Positions 1 to 8,221 of a stretch of DNA of 64,000 bases are shown one piece after another. The position numbers and the translations under genes are program-made. The stretch lies in contig JADJXJ010000003.1 of NCBI GenBank assembly GCA_016715945.1, forward strand, positions 1-64,000, written 5' to 3'. Source of the DNA: Bacteroidota bacterium (lineage in GTDB: Bacteria > Bacteroidota > Bacteroidia > Bacteroidales > F082). How positions within the stretch are numbered: the first letter of the stretch is position 1; every line of letters begins with the position of its first letter. The notes beneath the pieces were generated by a model. That model saw only the letters and a list, made by a program, of their open reading frames with translations, searched no databases and was not told the DNA's origin.

Positions 1-2
1 TA

Positions 3-1334
3 TTTAATCCAGATTTAAAATCACATTTTGATAATAGTATCAATTTTTGGTTGTCTATATTGGTGTGTTTAAATGTTTTTATATTTTTCCGTACTTGTTT
101 AAAAATATTTAAGTCTTGGGTTAGATACGATTTGTTTTTTGTTTTAGGATTTTTAATACTTCATTTTCAGATTCCCTTTTTAGCCTCAATTGGAATCGAA
201 CCAGAAAATCCAGACTTTATATGGATAAATAAAAAGGTGGTAAACTATGCAACTTGGTTGAGTACATTATGTATATTATTTTGGATTCTTGGGTTTTTAA
301 TTAATGCTAGGAAAAAATATAAATTTCATTGTGTTTCAAAGATTGATAAGTATCGTATTGAATCTAAATGGTTAGACAAAGGATTAGTTATCTTTTTTGT
401 TTTATTTTTATTAGTAGTTGGTAATAGTTTTTTGAGTGGAAGTTATAATGTTGATGAGTGGGGAACTGGAGCTACATATATATTTTTATTGTTGAAGGTG
501 ATAATTTTTTTAAAAATTATATACTTTTATAGAAACCTCGGAAATATCAAACGTAATAGGCAGGAGATTATTAGTTATTTATTAAATAATAAAGTCTTTA
601 TCGGGATTTTAGTTTTATATACATATCTGTTTCTTGTTACTGGAGATAGAGGACCGGTTTTACAAATAGCTTCAATTAATATAGTCGCTTATACTTTATT
701 CTATAAGCATATTAAAGGACGCACATTGATAGTTTTCTTCTTTATAGGCGCAGTATTGTTTGGAATATTAAGAGAAGGTAGAACAAGAGATGCCAGTGAA
801 CGTTCAGGTAATATTTTTAGTGAAGGATACGAAGCTTACTTGGAACAAAAATTTAACCCTACAGAGGAATTTGCTAGTAGTGTTCGAATTTTATACAGAG
901 CTTTAGATGTTGTTCCAGAACAACATCCTTATTTATATGGGACAACTTTAATTTCAAATACAGTAGATGTAATACCTTTTAGTTCTGTTTTTTATGATAT
1001 ACCTATAATGTATAGGAGTTCTACCTTATTTTTTACTGTCCTTGGTCAAGGTGAATATTATTCTTATGGAGAGGGGTCTGAAATCATTGCAGATCTTTAT
1101 ATCAATTTAGGGCCATATTTAACTATTTTAGTCTTTTTTATATTCGGGTATTTCATTTCTTTTTTAACATTTGATGCTCACTATAATAAGAACCACATTT
1201 CTGTAATTATATATTTGGTTTTGATAACAGTCGCTTTTTATATTAATAGATCTACTTTTTTAAATCCATTAAAAATAATTGTGTATACTATTATAATAGA
1301 TAAATTGTTTTCTAAACAAATTAAAATAGAATAA
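3..1334 (+). CDS. Wzy-like O-antigen/capsule repeat-unit polymerase, 5'-partial
   Basis: The reading frame is open back to the left edge of the window, so the true start lies outside it; the TTG at 51 is only the first start-like codon inside. What is visible is a very hydrophobic protein of about 440 residues with roughly ten membrane segments. Around nt 640-660 it carries TGDRGPVLQ, the G-[DN]-R-G loop motif seen in the O-ag_pol_Wzy family, which polymerises lipid-linked oligosaccharide units on the periplasmic side of the inner membrane. It shares one base with the next gene, so the two are probably co-transcribed and coupled. The DNA is strongly AT-rich compared with sequence after 7.2 kb. 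The class assignment is firm; substrate and linkage cannot be read. Confidence 0.8.
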   Translation, partial: FNPDLKSHFDNSINFWLSILVCLNVFIFFRTCLKIFKSWVRYDLFFVLGFLILHFQIPFLASIGIEPENPDFIWINKKVVNYATWLSTLCILFWILGFLINARKKYKFHCVSKIDKYRIESKWLDKGLVIFFVLFLLVVGNSFLSGSYNVDEWGTGATYIFLLLKVIIFLKIIYFYRNLGNIKRNRQEIISYLLNNKVFIGILVLYTYLFLVTGDRGPVLQIASINIVAYTLFYKHIKGRTLIVFFFIGAVLFGILREGRTRDASERSGNIFSEGYEAYLEQKFNPTEEFASSVRILYRALDVVPEQHPYLYGTTLISNTVDVIPFSSVFYDIPIMYRSSTLFFTVLGQGEYYSYGEGSEIIADLYINLGPYLTILVFFIFGYFISFLTFDAHYNKNHISVIIYLVLITVAFYINRSTFLNPLKIIVYTIIIDKLFSKQIKIE

Positions 1335-2419
1335 TGAATTGCGTTTTTTTTGTAACGGGATTAGATTCAGGAGGAATAGAAAACTATTTACTTAGATTTC
1401 TCACCTATAAAGCTGAGAGCTTTGACCAAATATATGTCTTTTGTAAAGGGGGAAAGGCAGGACAGTTAGAAATGAAGTACAAAGCTATTCCGAATGTAAT
1501 TATTCATGTGAAGAAAATAAGCTTCTTTAATCCAAAAGATTATATATATATTTATAAATTCTTTAAAAAGTACAATATAGATGTTGTATGTGATTTTACA
1601 GGTAATTTTGCTGGAGTGATATTGCTTACTGCAAAGTGGGCTGGAGTGAATAAAAGAATTTCATTTTATAGAGGTGCAACCAATCATTTTAAAGAAACAA
1701 AATTTAGATTGTTTTATAATAATTTTGTACAAAAAATGACTTATCAATACGCTACAGATATATTATCAAACTCTATAGCGGCATTTGACTACTTTTATCC
1801 TAACCAATGGAAAACAGACAGTCGATTTGCTGTGATTTATAATGGAATTGACAGTAGGCCATTTATAGAGGAAGATAAAACACTCCGAGAAGAATTAAAT
1901 ATTCCATCGAGTGCCTTTGTAATAGGACATACAGGTCGTTTTAATGAAGCTAAAAATCATCATACAATTATTGAGGTTGCTACCCTAATTTGTAAAAAAT
2001 ATGATGATATTTACTTTTTACTTTGTGGTAATGACGTAAAAGATAATTTGGAAGCTCAGGTTATATCAAAACAGTTGCATGATAAAGTTATATTGTTAAA
2101 TTATCGTTCAGACATACCTCGAGTTTTGAATACGATGGATGTATTTTTTTTTCCATCTTTAACCGAAGGACAACCAAATGCCTTAATTGAAGCAATGATT
2201 ATGGGACTGCCATTTGTAGCCTCAGATATAGCCCCAATACAAGAAACCGTTGCAAATAACACTCAATTATTTGAGCCTAAAGATGTTGATGCATTTGTCA
2301 AGGCGTTAGAAGACTTATATTTAATGAGGGCTAAAAGAGATCACAATTTAAAAGAAAATACAATGATGAAGTTTGACTACAAGATGAGGTTTGATGAATT
2401 TTATAATAAACTGTTATGA
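1334..2419 (+). CDS. Glycosyltransferase family 4 (GT-B fold)
   Basis: A 361-residue cytoplasmic glycosyltransferase. The N terminus has the acceptor-domain signature TGLDSGGIENYLLRFL, typical of GT4 enzymes in O-antigen loci. The nucleotide-sugar domain follows (HTGRFNEAKNHHTIIEVA) and then the EX7E motif (EGQPNALIEAM), where the two Glu contact the donor sugar. It would add one sugar to the growing lipid-linked repeat unit at the inner membrane. The ATG overlaps the upstream stop by one base and its own stop overlaps the next gene as ATGA, so it belongs to the same operon. Donor and acceptor are unknown. Confidence 0.88.
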   Translation: MNCVFFVTGLDSGGIENYLLRFLTYKAESFDQIYVFCKGGKAGQLEMKYKAIPNVIIHVKKISFFNPKDYIYIYKFFKKYNIDVVCDFTGNFAGVILLTAKWAGVNKRISFYRGATNHFKETKFRLFYNNFVQKMTYQYATDILSNSIAAFDYFYPNQWKTDSRFAVIYNGIDSRPFIEEDKTLREELNIPSSAFVIGHTGRFNEAKNHHTIIEVATLICKKYDDIYFLLCGNDVKDNLEAQVISKQLHDKVILLNYRSDIPRVLNTMDVFFFPSLTEGQPNALIEAMIMGLPFVASDIAPIQETVANNTQLFEPKDVDAFVKALEDLYLMRAKRDHNLKENTMMKFDYKMRFDEFYNKLL

Positions 2420-2988
2420 GTGAAACGGGTAGAGAAAAGTTTAAAAGAAATAAGAGGATATTAAATGTTTTAGTAAAGCTCTTTACGTTTTTACCTAAAT
2501 CATTTTTATTATTTATTTGGAACTGTACTGCAAATCATTCACAAATTCTATTTGTCGGGTTGAGATATATTATCTTAAAAGCAAGGATTAAATCTTGTGG
2601 AGATAACGTAAAAATAGGTACAAATGTCCAAATTTTAGGTTGGGAAAAATTATCAATTGGTACTAATGTTAGTATACACAGTAATTGTTATATTGATGCT
2701 AATGGGGAAATTGAAATTGGAAATAATGTTTCAGTGGCTCATAATTCTACAATTTTATCAACTAATCATGATTGGAAAGATAAAACTACTCCGATAAAGT
2801 ATAATCCCGTTACTTATGGGAAAGTTACAATTTTTGATGATGTCTGGATTGGGTGTGGTTGTAGAATACTGGCAGGAGTTCACATTCAGAATAGAGCAAT
2901 TATTGCAGCTGGTGCTGTTGTCAATAAAGATGTTGATTCAAATGTAATTGTTGGTGGGATACCAGCGAAAGTAATAAAAGAGATATGA
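2416..2988 (+). CDS. Hexapeptide-repeat (left-handed beta-helix) acyltransferase
   Basis: A 190-residue member of the maltose/galactoside O-acetyltransferase group. After a hydrophobic N-terminal stretch (about 20-40), imperfect hexapeptide repeats such as IGTNVS, IEIGNN and VTIFDD run from about residue 70 to the end. The acetyl-CoA-site sequence STNHDW contains the expected catalytic His, and the protein closes with the family-typical IIAAGAVV and VGGIPAKVI. It probably acetylates a sugar of the repeat unit or of a precursor. It overlaps both neighbours by 4 nt (ATGA), which indicates tight coupling. Confidence 0.88.
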   Translation: MSETGREKFKRNKRILNVLVKLFTFLPKSFLLFIWNCTANHSQILFVGLRYIILKARIKSCGDNVKIGTNVQILGWEKLSIGTNVSIHSNCYIDANGEIEIGNNVSVAHNSTILSTNHDWKDKTTPIKYNPVTYGKVTIFDDVWIGCGCRILAGVHIQNRAIIAAGAVVNKDVDSNVIVGGIPAKVIKEI

Positions 2989-4151
2989 CAATATTGTTTA
3001 TACACGATCATCCTTTTTATAGCAGTCAAGAGATTATTTATAGTGGAGGTGGTTTACCCTCTATTATATGGAAGAATTATTTAATTAATTTTGATAAAGT
3101 TATTGTTTATGGTCGGTTTAGTGATAATGAAAAAGACAAAAAAGTAGAGTCTTCTACAAAAAACGTCTCTTTTTATCTAACTAAAAATTATTCTTCAGCT
3201 ATTGACGCTATAAAGAATTATCGAAAAATTAAACAAGAACTTAAAGTTTTAATTGAAAAAGCAGATGTGGTTTTAGTTCGTTTACCTAGTGTTTTAGGAT
3301 TTATAGCAGCTGAATTAGCTTTTAAAATGAATAAAAAGGTATGGGTAGAACAAGTAGGAAATGCAAAGGAGGCACTTGGAAGCCATGGTTCTTTATTAGG
3401 TAAAGTTGCAGCTCCTCTCTTTGAATACCAAAATAAAAAAGTAGTAAAACGAGCAGATTTTGTAAGTTATGTTACCGAAAATAAACTTCAAAAAGATTAC
3501 CCCACCCAGCCACAAGCAATAACTGTTGCTTTATCAGATGTCATAATCAATTCTATATTAGAAAAACAAAGCTTAAATCAAGAACGATTTTTTGGAAACA
3601 TATTCAGAATTGGACTTATCGGAGGATTTGATGCAAAGTATAAAGGACAAGATGTTTTGTTAAAGGCAATCTCTTTATTAGAAGAAAATATAAAATCAAA
3701 TATTAAAATTAGTTTAGTAGGCAAGGGTGATTTTTCATGGGTTTTAGATTTAGCGAGACGTTTAAACCTAAATGAAAATATTGAATATATTGGAAGGTTA
3801 GAAGCAGGAAATCAAATTAATGATTTTTTAAGTACATTGTCTTTATACGTTCAGCCTTCTCTAACAGAAGGGATGCCACGTGCCACCATTGAGGCTATGG
3901 CAATGGGATGTCCAGTTATCGGTAGTAATGTAGGAGGAATTCCTGATATAGTTTCAAAGAAATTTGTTCATCAGCGAGGTAATGCACAAGAATTGTCCAA
4001 TCATATAAAACAATTGTATTTAGATAGAGAAATTTTGATTCAAGAAAGTACTTCAAGTTTAAAAAAAGCTGTTCCGTATTTAAAGGAAAATCTTGACAAA
4101 AAAAGACAAGAATTTTATTCTTTAATGAATGAAAGACTAATAGATGAATAA
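2985..4151 (+). CDS. Glycosyltransferase family 4 (GT-B fold)
   Basis: A 388-residue GT4-type enzyme. The N-terminal Rossmann half begins TILFIHDHPFY. The C-terminal half has IGLIGGFDAKYKGQDVLLKA (donor-domain start) and the EX7E motif in EGMPRATIEAMAMG, then SNVGGIPDIV. It presumably adds another sugar to the repeat unit. The start overlaps the preceding acyltransferase stop by 4 nt. Its last eight bases (ATGAATAA) overlap the start of a truncated glycosyltransferase copy at 4144, which shows that a second GT gene originally followed directly in this operon. Confidence 0.88.
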   Translation: MTILFIHDHPFYSSQEIIYSGGGLPSIIWKNYLINFDKVIVYGRFSDNEKDKKVESSTKNVSFYLTKNYSSAIDAIKNYRKIKQELKVLIEKADVVLVRLPSVLGFIAAELAFKMNKKVWVEQVGNAKEALGSHGSLLGKVAAPLFEYQNKKVVKRADFVSYVTENKLQKDYPTQPQAITVALSDVIINSILEKQSLNQERFFGNIFRIGLIGGFDAKYKGQDVLLKAISLLEENIKSNIKISLVGKGDFSWVLDLARRLNLNENIEYIGRLEAGNQINDFLSTLSLYVQPSLTEGMPRATIEAMAMGCPVIGSNVGGIPDIVSKKFVHQRGNAQELSNHIKQLYLDREILIQESTSSLKKAVPYLKENLDKKRQEFYSLMNERLIDE

Positions 4152-4281
4152 ACCCAAACTCATCCGCATCACAACCGTTCCGGTTTCTTTAAAAACACTT
4201 TTAAAGGGGCAGCATCGCTTTATGTCCGAAAGTGGTTTTGACGTGGTTATAAAAAATCATTTTTTAGTGAATTTTACATAA
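4144..4281 (+). pseudogene. Truncated 5' fragment of a GT4 gene (homologue of the gene at 5838)
   Basis: Reading from ATG 4144, the first 35 codons (4144-4248) match the first 35 codons of the intact glycosyltransferase at 5838-5942. By hand alignment, 94 of 105 bases are identical and several differences are synonymous; both encode KLIRITTVPVSLKTLLKGQH. Homology stops abruptly after GTGGTT, the frame runs into unrelated sequence, and a TAA follows at 4279-4281. The fragment lies exactly where a coupled downstream GT would start. It marks the left edge of the inserted AbiE module; because the two copies are about 10% diverged, this is not a recent exact duplication. Confidence 0.9.
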
Positions 4282-4304
4282 ATAATCGGTTTTATTTCGA
4301 TTAT
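4282..4304. promoter_or_regulatory. Inverted repeat upstream of abiEi, possible autoregulatory operator
   Basis: Perfect 7-bp arms ATAATCG and CGATTAT are separated by 9 nt, just outside the GT fragment and upstream of the putative abiE promoter. AbiEi antitoxins of other species repress their own operon through inverted repeats, so an operator role is plausible. It is inferred only from position and symmetry. Confidence 0.35.
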
Positions 4305-4323
4305 CTAAACATATTTTACTATT

Positions 4324-4354
4324 TTTGCTTGGTGTTTTAATTCGTTTATATTTG
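4324..4354 (+). promoter_or_regulatory. Putative Bacteroidota promoter for abiEi-abiEii
   Basis: TTTG at 4324-4327 and TATATTTG at 4347-4354 are separated by 19 nt, matching the -33 TTTG / -7 TAnnTTTG promoter of Bacteroidota. The abiEi ATG follows 25 nt later. A second -7-like box, TATTTTTG, lies at 4320-4327. Confidence 0.55.
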
Positions 4355-4379
4355 GTAAAGTAATATACAAAATACATAA

Positions 4380-5009
4380 ATGATAAATTTAGCCCGTTTT
4401 GGAAACATTCCTGTAGAGTATGCTACTTTGACTTCTGTATTGGACGGATACCGTTCTGCAAAAGACAAAATTGCCTCTTTGGAAAAAGGCGACCAACTGA
4501 TACGGCTCAAAAAAGGTTTGTATGTGGTAGCTCCCAAAGTGAGTAAAAGCGAAATTTCACGTGAGCTGATAGCCAATCATCTGTACGGACCATCCTATAT
4601 ATCGCTCGAAAGTGCTTTGTCTTATTACGGATTGATTCCTGAAAGAGTGTATAACGTTCGTTCGGTAACAACAAAACGAGCCAAGCAATACACCACTCCT
4701 TTAGGAGAATTTGATTATCGGACAGTTCCAGAAAATTATTTTTCGATAGGTATCCAACAAGAAGAAACCAAGAGTAAAAGCATATTTCTGATAGCTTCTC
4801 CCGAAAAAGCATTGTGTGATATGATACTGCTTACTTCGGGATTGAGGTTACAGTCTGTAAAAGCAGTAAAAACGTATTTGGAAGAAAATTTAAGGATAGA
4901 TTTGTTTGAAAAAAAAGTTTGGAATACCGAAATTGTCCGTGAATGTATCGAAAAAGGAAAGAAAAAAACAGAACTGACACAACTTTTAAAATTGCTGGAA
5001 AATGAGTAA
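4380..5009 (+). CDS. abiEi: AbiEi-family antitoxin / transcriptional repressor (type IV TA)
   Basis: A 209-residue protein. Residues 1-55 form a winged-helix-like domain ending in IRLKKGLYVV, the antitoxin N-terminal signature. The rest is the AbiEi C-terminal domain (IANHLYGPSYISLESALSYYGLIPE, then SPEKALCDMI). In characterised AbiE systems this protein represses the operon and counteracts the AbiEii nucleotidyltransferase. It overlaps abiEii by 8 nt. The pair sits between two copies of a glycosyltransferase 5' end, so it was inserted into a polysaccharide operon. No catalytic motif is expected or seen. Confidence 0.9.
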   Translation: MINLARFGNIPVEYATLTSVLDGYRSAKDKIASLEKGDQLIRLKKGLYVVAPKVSKSEISRELIANHLYGPSYISLESALSYYGLIPERVYNVRSVTTKRAKQYTTPLGEFDYRTVPENYFSIGIQQEETKSKSIFLIASPEKALCDMILLTSGLRLQSVKAVKTYLEENLRIDLFEKKVWNTEIVRECIEKGKKKTELTQLLKLLENE

Positions 5010-5841
5010 CACTGTATTTGACCAAATGCTGTCTCGATATACCATACAAACAGAGAATGACCGCATCAATGCGTTGCACGAAGTGATGCAGCAGGTTACT
5101 TTGGCAGGATTGTATAGGGCAGGATTTTTCAATAAAACTGCTTTTTACGGAGGCACTTGTTTAAGGATTTTTCACGGATTGCCTCGTTTTTCAGAAGATT
5201 TGGATTTTTCCCTATTGCAACCCGAAAGTGATTTTTCTTTGGAAAATTATTTTGAAGCAGTCATTGACGAATTTAAGGCATTAGGCAGGGAAGTAGTTAT
5301 TTCAAGAAAAGAGAAAAAAAATCTATCACAGGTAGAATCTGCTTTTTTGAAAGATACAACCGAAATTTATAATTTGAGCTTTCAAACCACGCAAAGCATA
5401 AAAATCAAAATAGAAGTAGATACGCAACCTCCTTTGGGTTTTTCAACTGAACCAAAATTATTGTTGTTGCCTTTTTCTTTTATGGTCAGATGCTATACGC
5501 TTCCTGATTTGTTTGCGGGAAAAACACACGCTTTGTTGTTCAGAAACTGGAAAAACAGGGTGAAAGGGCGAGACTGGTATGATTTTGAATGGTACGTGCG
5601 AAATGATATTCCGTTGGGATTTGAGCATTTTTCACAAAGAGCAGCACAAACACATAATTTCACTAAAGAAACACTTACTCCTCCTATATTCAAAGAAATG
5701 CTTAAAAAAAGAATTTCTGAAACAGACATTAATTTGGTTAAAAACGATGTACGTCCGTTTATAAAAAATCAATCAGAAACCGACATTTGGACAACAGACT
5801 ATTTTCTGCAATTAGTTGATTTTATAAAAATTAAGTTATGA
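5002..5841 (+). CDS. abiEii: AbiEii-family nucleotidyltransferase toxin
   Basis: A 279-residue toxin of the AbiEii/AbiGii family. The nucleotidyltransferase motifs are complete: GGT at residues 50-52, SEDLDFS at 64-70 with the metal-binding D66 and D68, and IKIEVD with D140. The family motif with K174 and a second acidic cluster (KGRDWYDFEW) also follow. Related enzymes block growth by modifying tRNA or other substrates, and some AbiE pairs give phage abortive infection. It is translated with abiEi. Its stop overlaps the start of the downstream GT as ATGA, so the capsule GT is now coupled to the toxin gene. With all active-site residues present it is likely functional. Confidence 0.92.
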   Translation: MSNTVFDQMLSRYTIQTENDRINALHEVMQQVTLAGLYRAGFFNKTAFYGGTCLRIFHGLPRFSEDLDFSLLQPESDFSLENYFEAVIDEFKALGREVVISRKEKKNLSQVESAFLKDTTEIYNLSFQTTQSIKIKIEVDTQPPLGFSTEPKLLLLPFSFMVRCYTLPDLFAGKTHALLFRNWKNRVKGRDWYDFEWYVRNDIPLGFEHFSQRAAQTHNFTKETLTPPIFKEMLKKRISETDINLVKNDVRPFIKNQSETDIWTTDYFLQLVDFIKIKL

Positions 5842-6998
5842 CTCAATCAAAACTCATCCGTATTACAACCGTTCCGGTTTCTTTAAAAACGCTTTTAAAG
5901 GGACAGCATCGTTTTATGTCCGAAAATGGTTTTGAGGTGGTTGGAGTTTCAAGTAAAGGACAAGAGTTAGAAGACGTAAAAAATGATGAAAATATTAGGG
6001 TTGTAGCATTAGAGATGACTCGTACGATTTCTCCTTTTTCGGATTTAAAATCACTTTGGAATCTTTATAAATTATGTAAAAAAGAAAAACCGAATATTGT
6101 ACATTCTCACACTCCAAAAGCAGGAATTATCGGAATGTTAGGAGCAAAATTAGCAGGAGTCCCGATTCGTTTGCATACGGTTGCAGGTTTACCTCTAATG
6201 GAAGAAAAAGGAATCAAAAGAAAAATTTTGGACTTTGTAGAAAAACTTACTTATGCTTGTGCTACAAAGGTTTATCCGAATTCGAAAGGTCTGTATGATT
6301 TTATTTTAGAAAATAAATTTACTTCAACAGAAAAGCTGAAAGTAATCGGTAAAGGCTCTTCAAACGGAATTGACACCACCTATTTCAATCCGAATCAAAT
6401 ATCAGAGGAACAAAAAGAAAATCTTAAAAAATCATTAGGCATACAACTCGAAGATTTTGTTTTTATTTTTGTAGGACGGATTGTAAAAGACAAAGGAATC
6501 AACGAATTGATAGGTGCTTTCTCAAAACTCAAAACTCAAAACTCAAAACTTCTTTTGGTTGGAAATTACGAAAGAGAGTTAGACCCATTACTACCTGAAA
6601 CCGAAACAATTATCAAAACAAATCCAAATATTATTTCTGTAGGTTTTCAACCAGATGTAAGACCTTATTTTGCTGTTTCGGATTGTTTGGTTTTTCCGAG
6701 TTACCGAGAGGGATTTCCGAATGTAGTGATGCAAGCGGGAGCAATGGAATTACCGTGTATTGTTTCTAATATTAATGGTTGCAATGAAATTGTAGTAGAA
6801 GGAGAAAATGGAATGATTATTCCCGTTAAGGATTCAAGAGCTATATTGGATGCTATGAATACATTAATGAATAATCAGGCATATTATCAGCGATTGAAAA
6901 CCAATGCACGTTCCATGATTCAATCTCGTTATGAACAACAAGTGGTTTGGAATGCCATTTTAGAAGAATATAATCATCTTTTAAGTAAGCTTAATTAA
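5838..6998 (+). CDS. Glycosyltransferase family 4 (PglA/Cap-like)
   Basis: A 386-residue GT-B enzyme of the group that adds the second sugar to undecaprenyl-diphosphate-linked amino sugars. Motifs are KLIRITTVPVSL at the N terminus, VHSHTPKAGIIGMLGAKLAGV, FVGRIVKDKGINELI, and REGFPNVVMQAGAM, where the second Glu of EX7E is Gln, as is common in this subgroup. It directly precedes the phosphoglycosyl transferase gene (2-nt gap), which supports a role as second transferase. Its start is coupled to abiEii. A homologous truncated 5' fragment lies at 4144. Confidence 0.88.
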   Translation: MTQSKLIRITTVPVSLKTLLKGQHRFMSENGFEVVGVSSKGQELEDVKNDENIRVVALEMTRTISPFSDLKSLWNLYKLCKKEKPNIVHSHTPKAGIIGMLGAKLAGVPIRLHTVAGLPLMEEKGIKRKILDFVEKLTYACATKVYPNSKGLYDFILENKFTSTEKLKVIGKGSSNGIDTTYFNPNQISEEQKENLKKSLGIQLEDFVFIFVGRIVKDKGINELIGAFSKLKTQNSKLLLVGNYERELDPLLPETETIIKTNPNIISVGFQPDVRPYFAVSDCLVFPSYREGFPNVVMQAGAMELPCIVSNINGCNEIVVEGENGMIIPVKDSRAILDAMNTLMNNQAYYQRLKTNARSMIQSRYEQQVVWNAILEEYNHLLSKLN

Positions 6999-7000
6999 CC

Positions 7001-7617
7001 ATGTACAAAAACTATCTTAAACGCCTATTTGATTTTACAATTGCTTTGGTGGGACTAATTTGTTTATCGCCGATCTTTTTGGTGGTAACAATTGGATTAT
7101 ATTTTGCGAATCAAGGGAAACCCTTTTTCTTTCAAACTCGACCAGGTAAGAATGAGAAAGTCTTTAGGATTGTGAAGTTCAAAACCATGAACGACAAAAA
7201 GATAAAAACGGCGATTTATTGCCGGATGCGGAGCGCCTTACCGCGATAGGTAAATTTATCAGAAGAACCTCGCTCGACGAATTACCCCAACTCATCAATG
7301 TACTGAAAGGCGATATGAGCCTCATCGGCCCGCGACCTTTGCTCATGGAGTATCTGCCGCTTTACAGCAGGGAACAAGCGCGCCGCCATGAAGTAAGGCC
7401 GGGCATCACCGGCTGGGCTCAGGTCAACGGACGAAATGCCCTAAGCTGGGAGCAGAAATTCAAATATGATGTTTATTATGTCGATAATTGTAGTTTTGCC
7501 CTCGATCTCAAAGTTCTGATAAAAACAGCAGAAAAAGTTTTCATTTCCGAAGGTATCAGCCAATACGGCCATGCCACAGCCGAAAAATTTACCGGAACTA
7601 TTCATGGAAAAGAATAA
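7001..7617 (+). pseudogene. Phosphoglycosyl transferase (PglC/WcaJ-type sugar transferase), frameshifted and compositionally mosaic
   Basis: Two frames together make one complete small initiating sugar transferase. Codons from 7001 to about 7195 give the membrane anchor (RLFDFTIALVGLICLSPIFL) and FQTRPGKNEKVFRIVKFKTMND. The rest, ending at 7617, is in the frame one base away and gives RRTSLDELPQL with the catalytic Asp-Glu pair, SLIGPRPLLMEYLPLY and RPGITGWAQVNGRN. One A is missing from the run at 7196-7200; restoring it joins the halves as KKDKNGDLLPDAERLT. At the same place the DNA switches from AT-rich to balanced composition, so the gene is also a recombination or assembly junction. If intact it would load a sugar phosphate onto undecaprenyl phosphate. 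Confidence 0.85.
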
Positions 7618-8221
7618 TAAAATATGGATTTATGGCGCAAGTGGCCATGGTAAGGTTATCTATGATTGTTTGGTGGCCAGTGGACACGAAAATATCGGGT
7701 TTGTTGACGATGATCCGAAAAAAGTTGAAATTAATGGCTTAAAGATCCATAAAACAGATTTTATTAATCCAGATAACGAACAAATTATTATTGGTATAGG
7801 TGACAGCTTCATCCGCAGGAGGCTGGTTGAATCACATCTGTTTAAATACCACACGGTAATGCACCCAACAGCCACTTTATCACCATTTTCGTCAGTTGGA
7901 GAAGGATCTGTCCTGTTTCACCATTGCATCATTCAGTCAGGCACCATCATAGGCCGCCATTGTATTGTTAATACGGCCGCAAGCATCGATCATGATTGTG
8001 AAATTGGCGATTATGTGCACATTTCTCCAAATGCAACATTGTGTGGTGGCGTCACAATTGGTGAGGGAACCCATATTGGTGCTGGCGCCATAGTGATCCC
8101 GGGAGTTAAAATAGGCAAATGGGCTGTCATCGGTGCTGGAGCAGTGGTTACCTCAGATATTCCCGATAAAGTGGTCGTAGTGGGTATTCCTGCTCGTGTC
8201 AGTAAGCACATACCGGATTGA
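7604..8221 (+). CDS. PglD/NeuD-like sugar-nucleotide N-acetyltransferase
   Basis: About 205 residues from ATG 7604, chosen because MEKNNKIWIYGASGHGK begins right at the family N terminus; an upstream start at 7571 would only add residues read out of frame from the previous gene. The N-terminal PglD Rossmann domain has GASGHGK. The C-terminal left-handed beta-helix has NTAASIDHDCEIGDYVHISP, with the catalytic-base His region, and ends GAGAVVTSDI...GIPARV. PglD enzymes acetylate the 4-amino group of UDP-4-amino-4,6-dideoxy-GlcNAc. The neighbouring transferase and the DegT aminotransferase at 12-13 kb fit a bacillosamine-type pathway. It overlaps the previous gene by 14 nt. Confidence 0.88.
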   Translation: MEKNNKIWIYGASGHGKVIYDCLVASGHENIGFVDDDPKKVEINGLKIHKTDFINPDNEQIIIGIGDSFIRRRLVESHLFKYHTVMHPTATLSPFSSVGEGSVLFHHCIIQSGTIIGRHCIVNTAASIDHDCEIGDYVHISPNATLCGGVTIGEGTHIGAGAIVIPGVKIGKWAVIGAGAVVTSDIPDKVVVVGIPARVSKHIPD

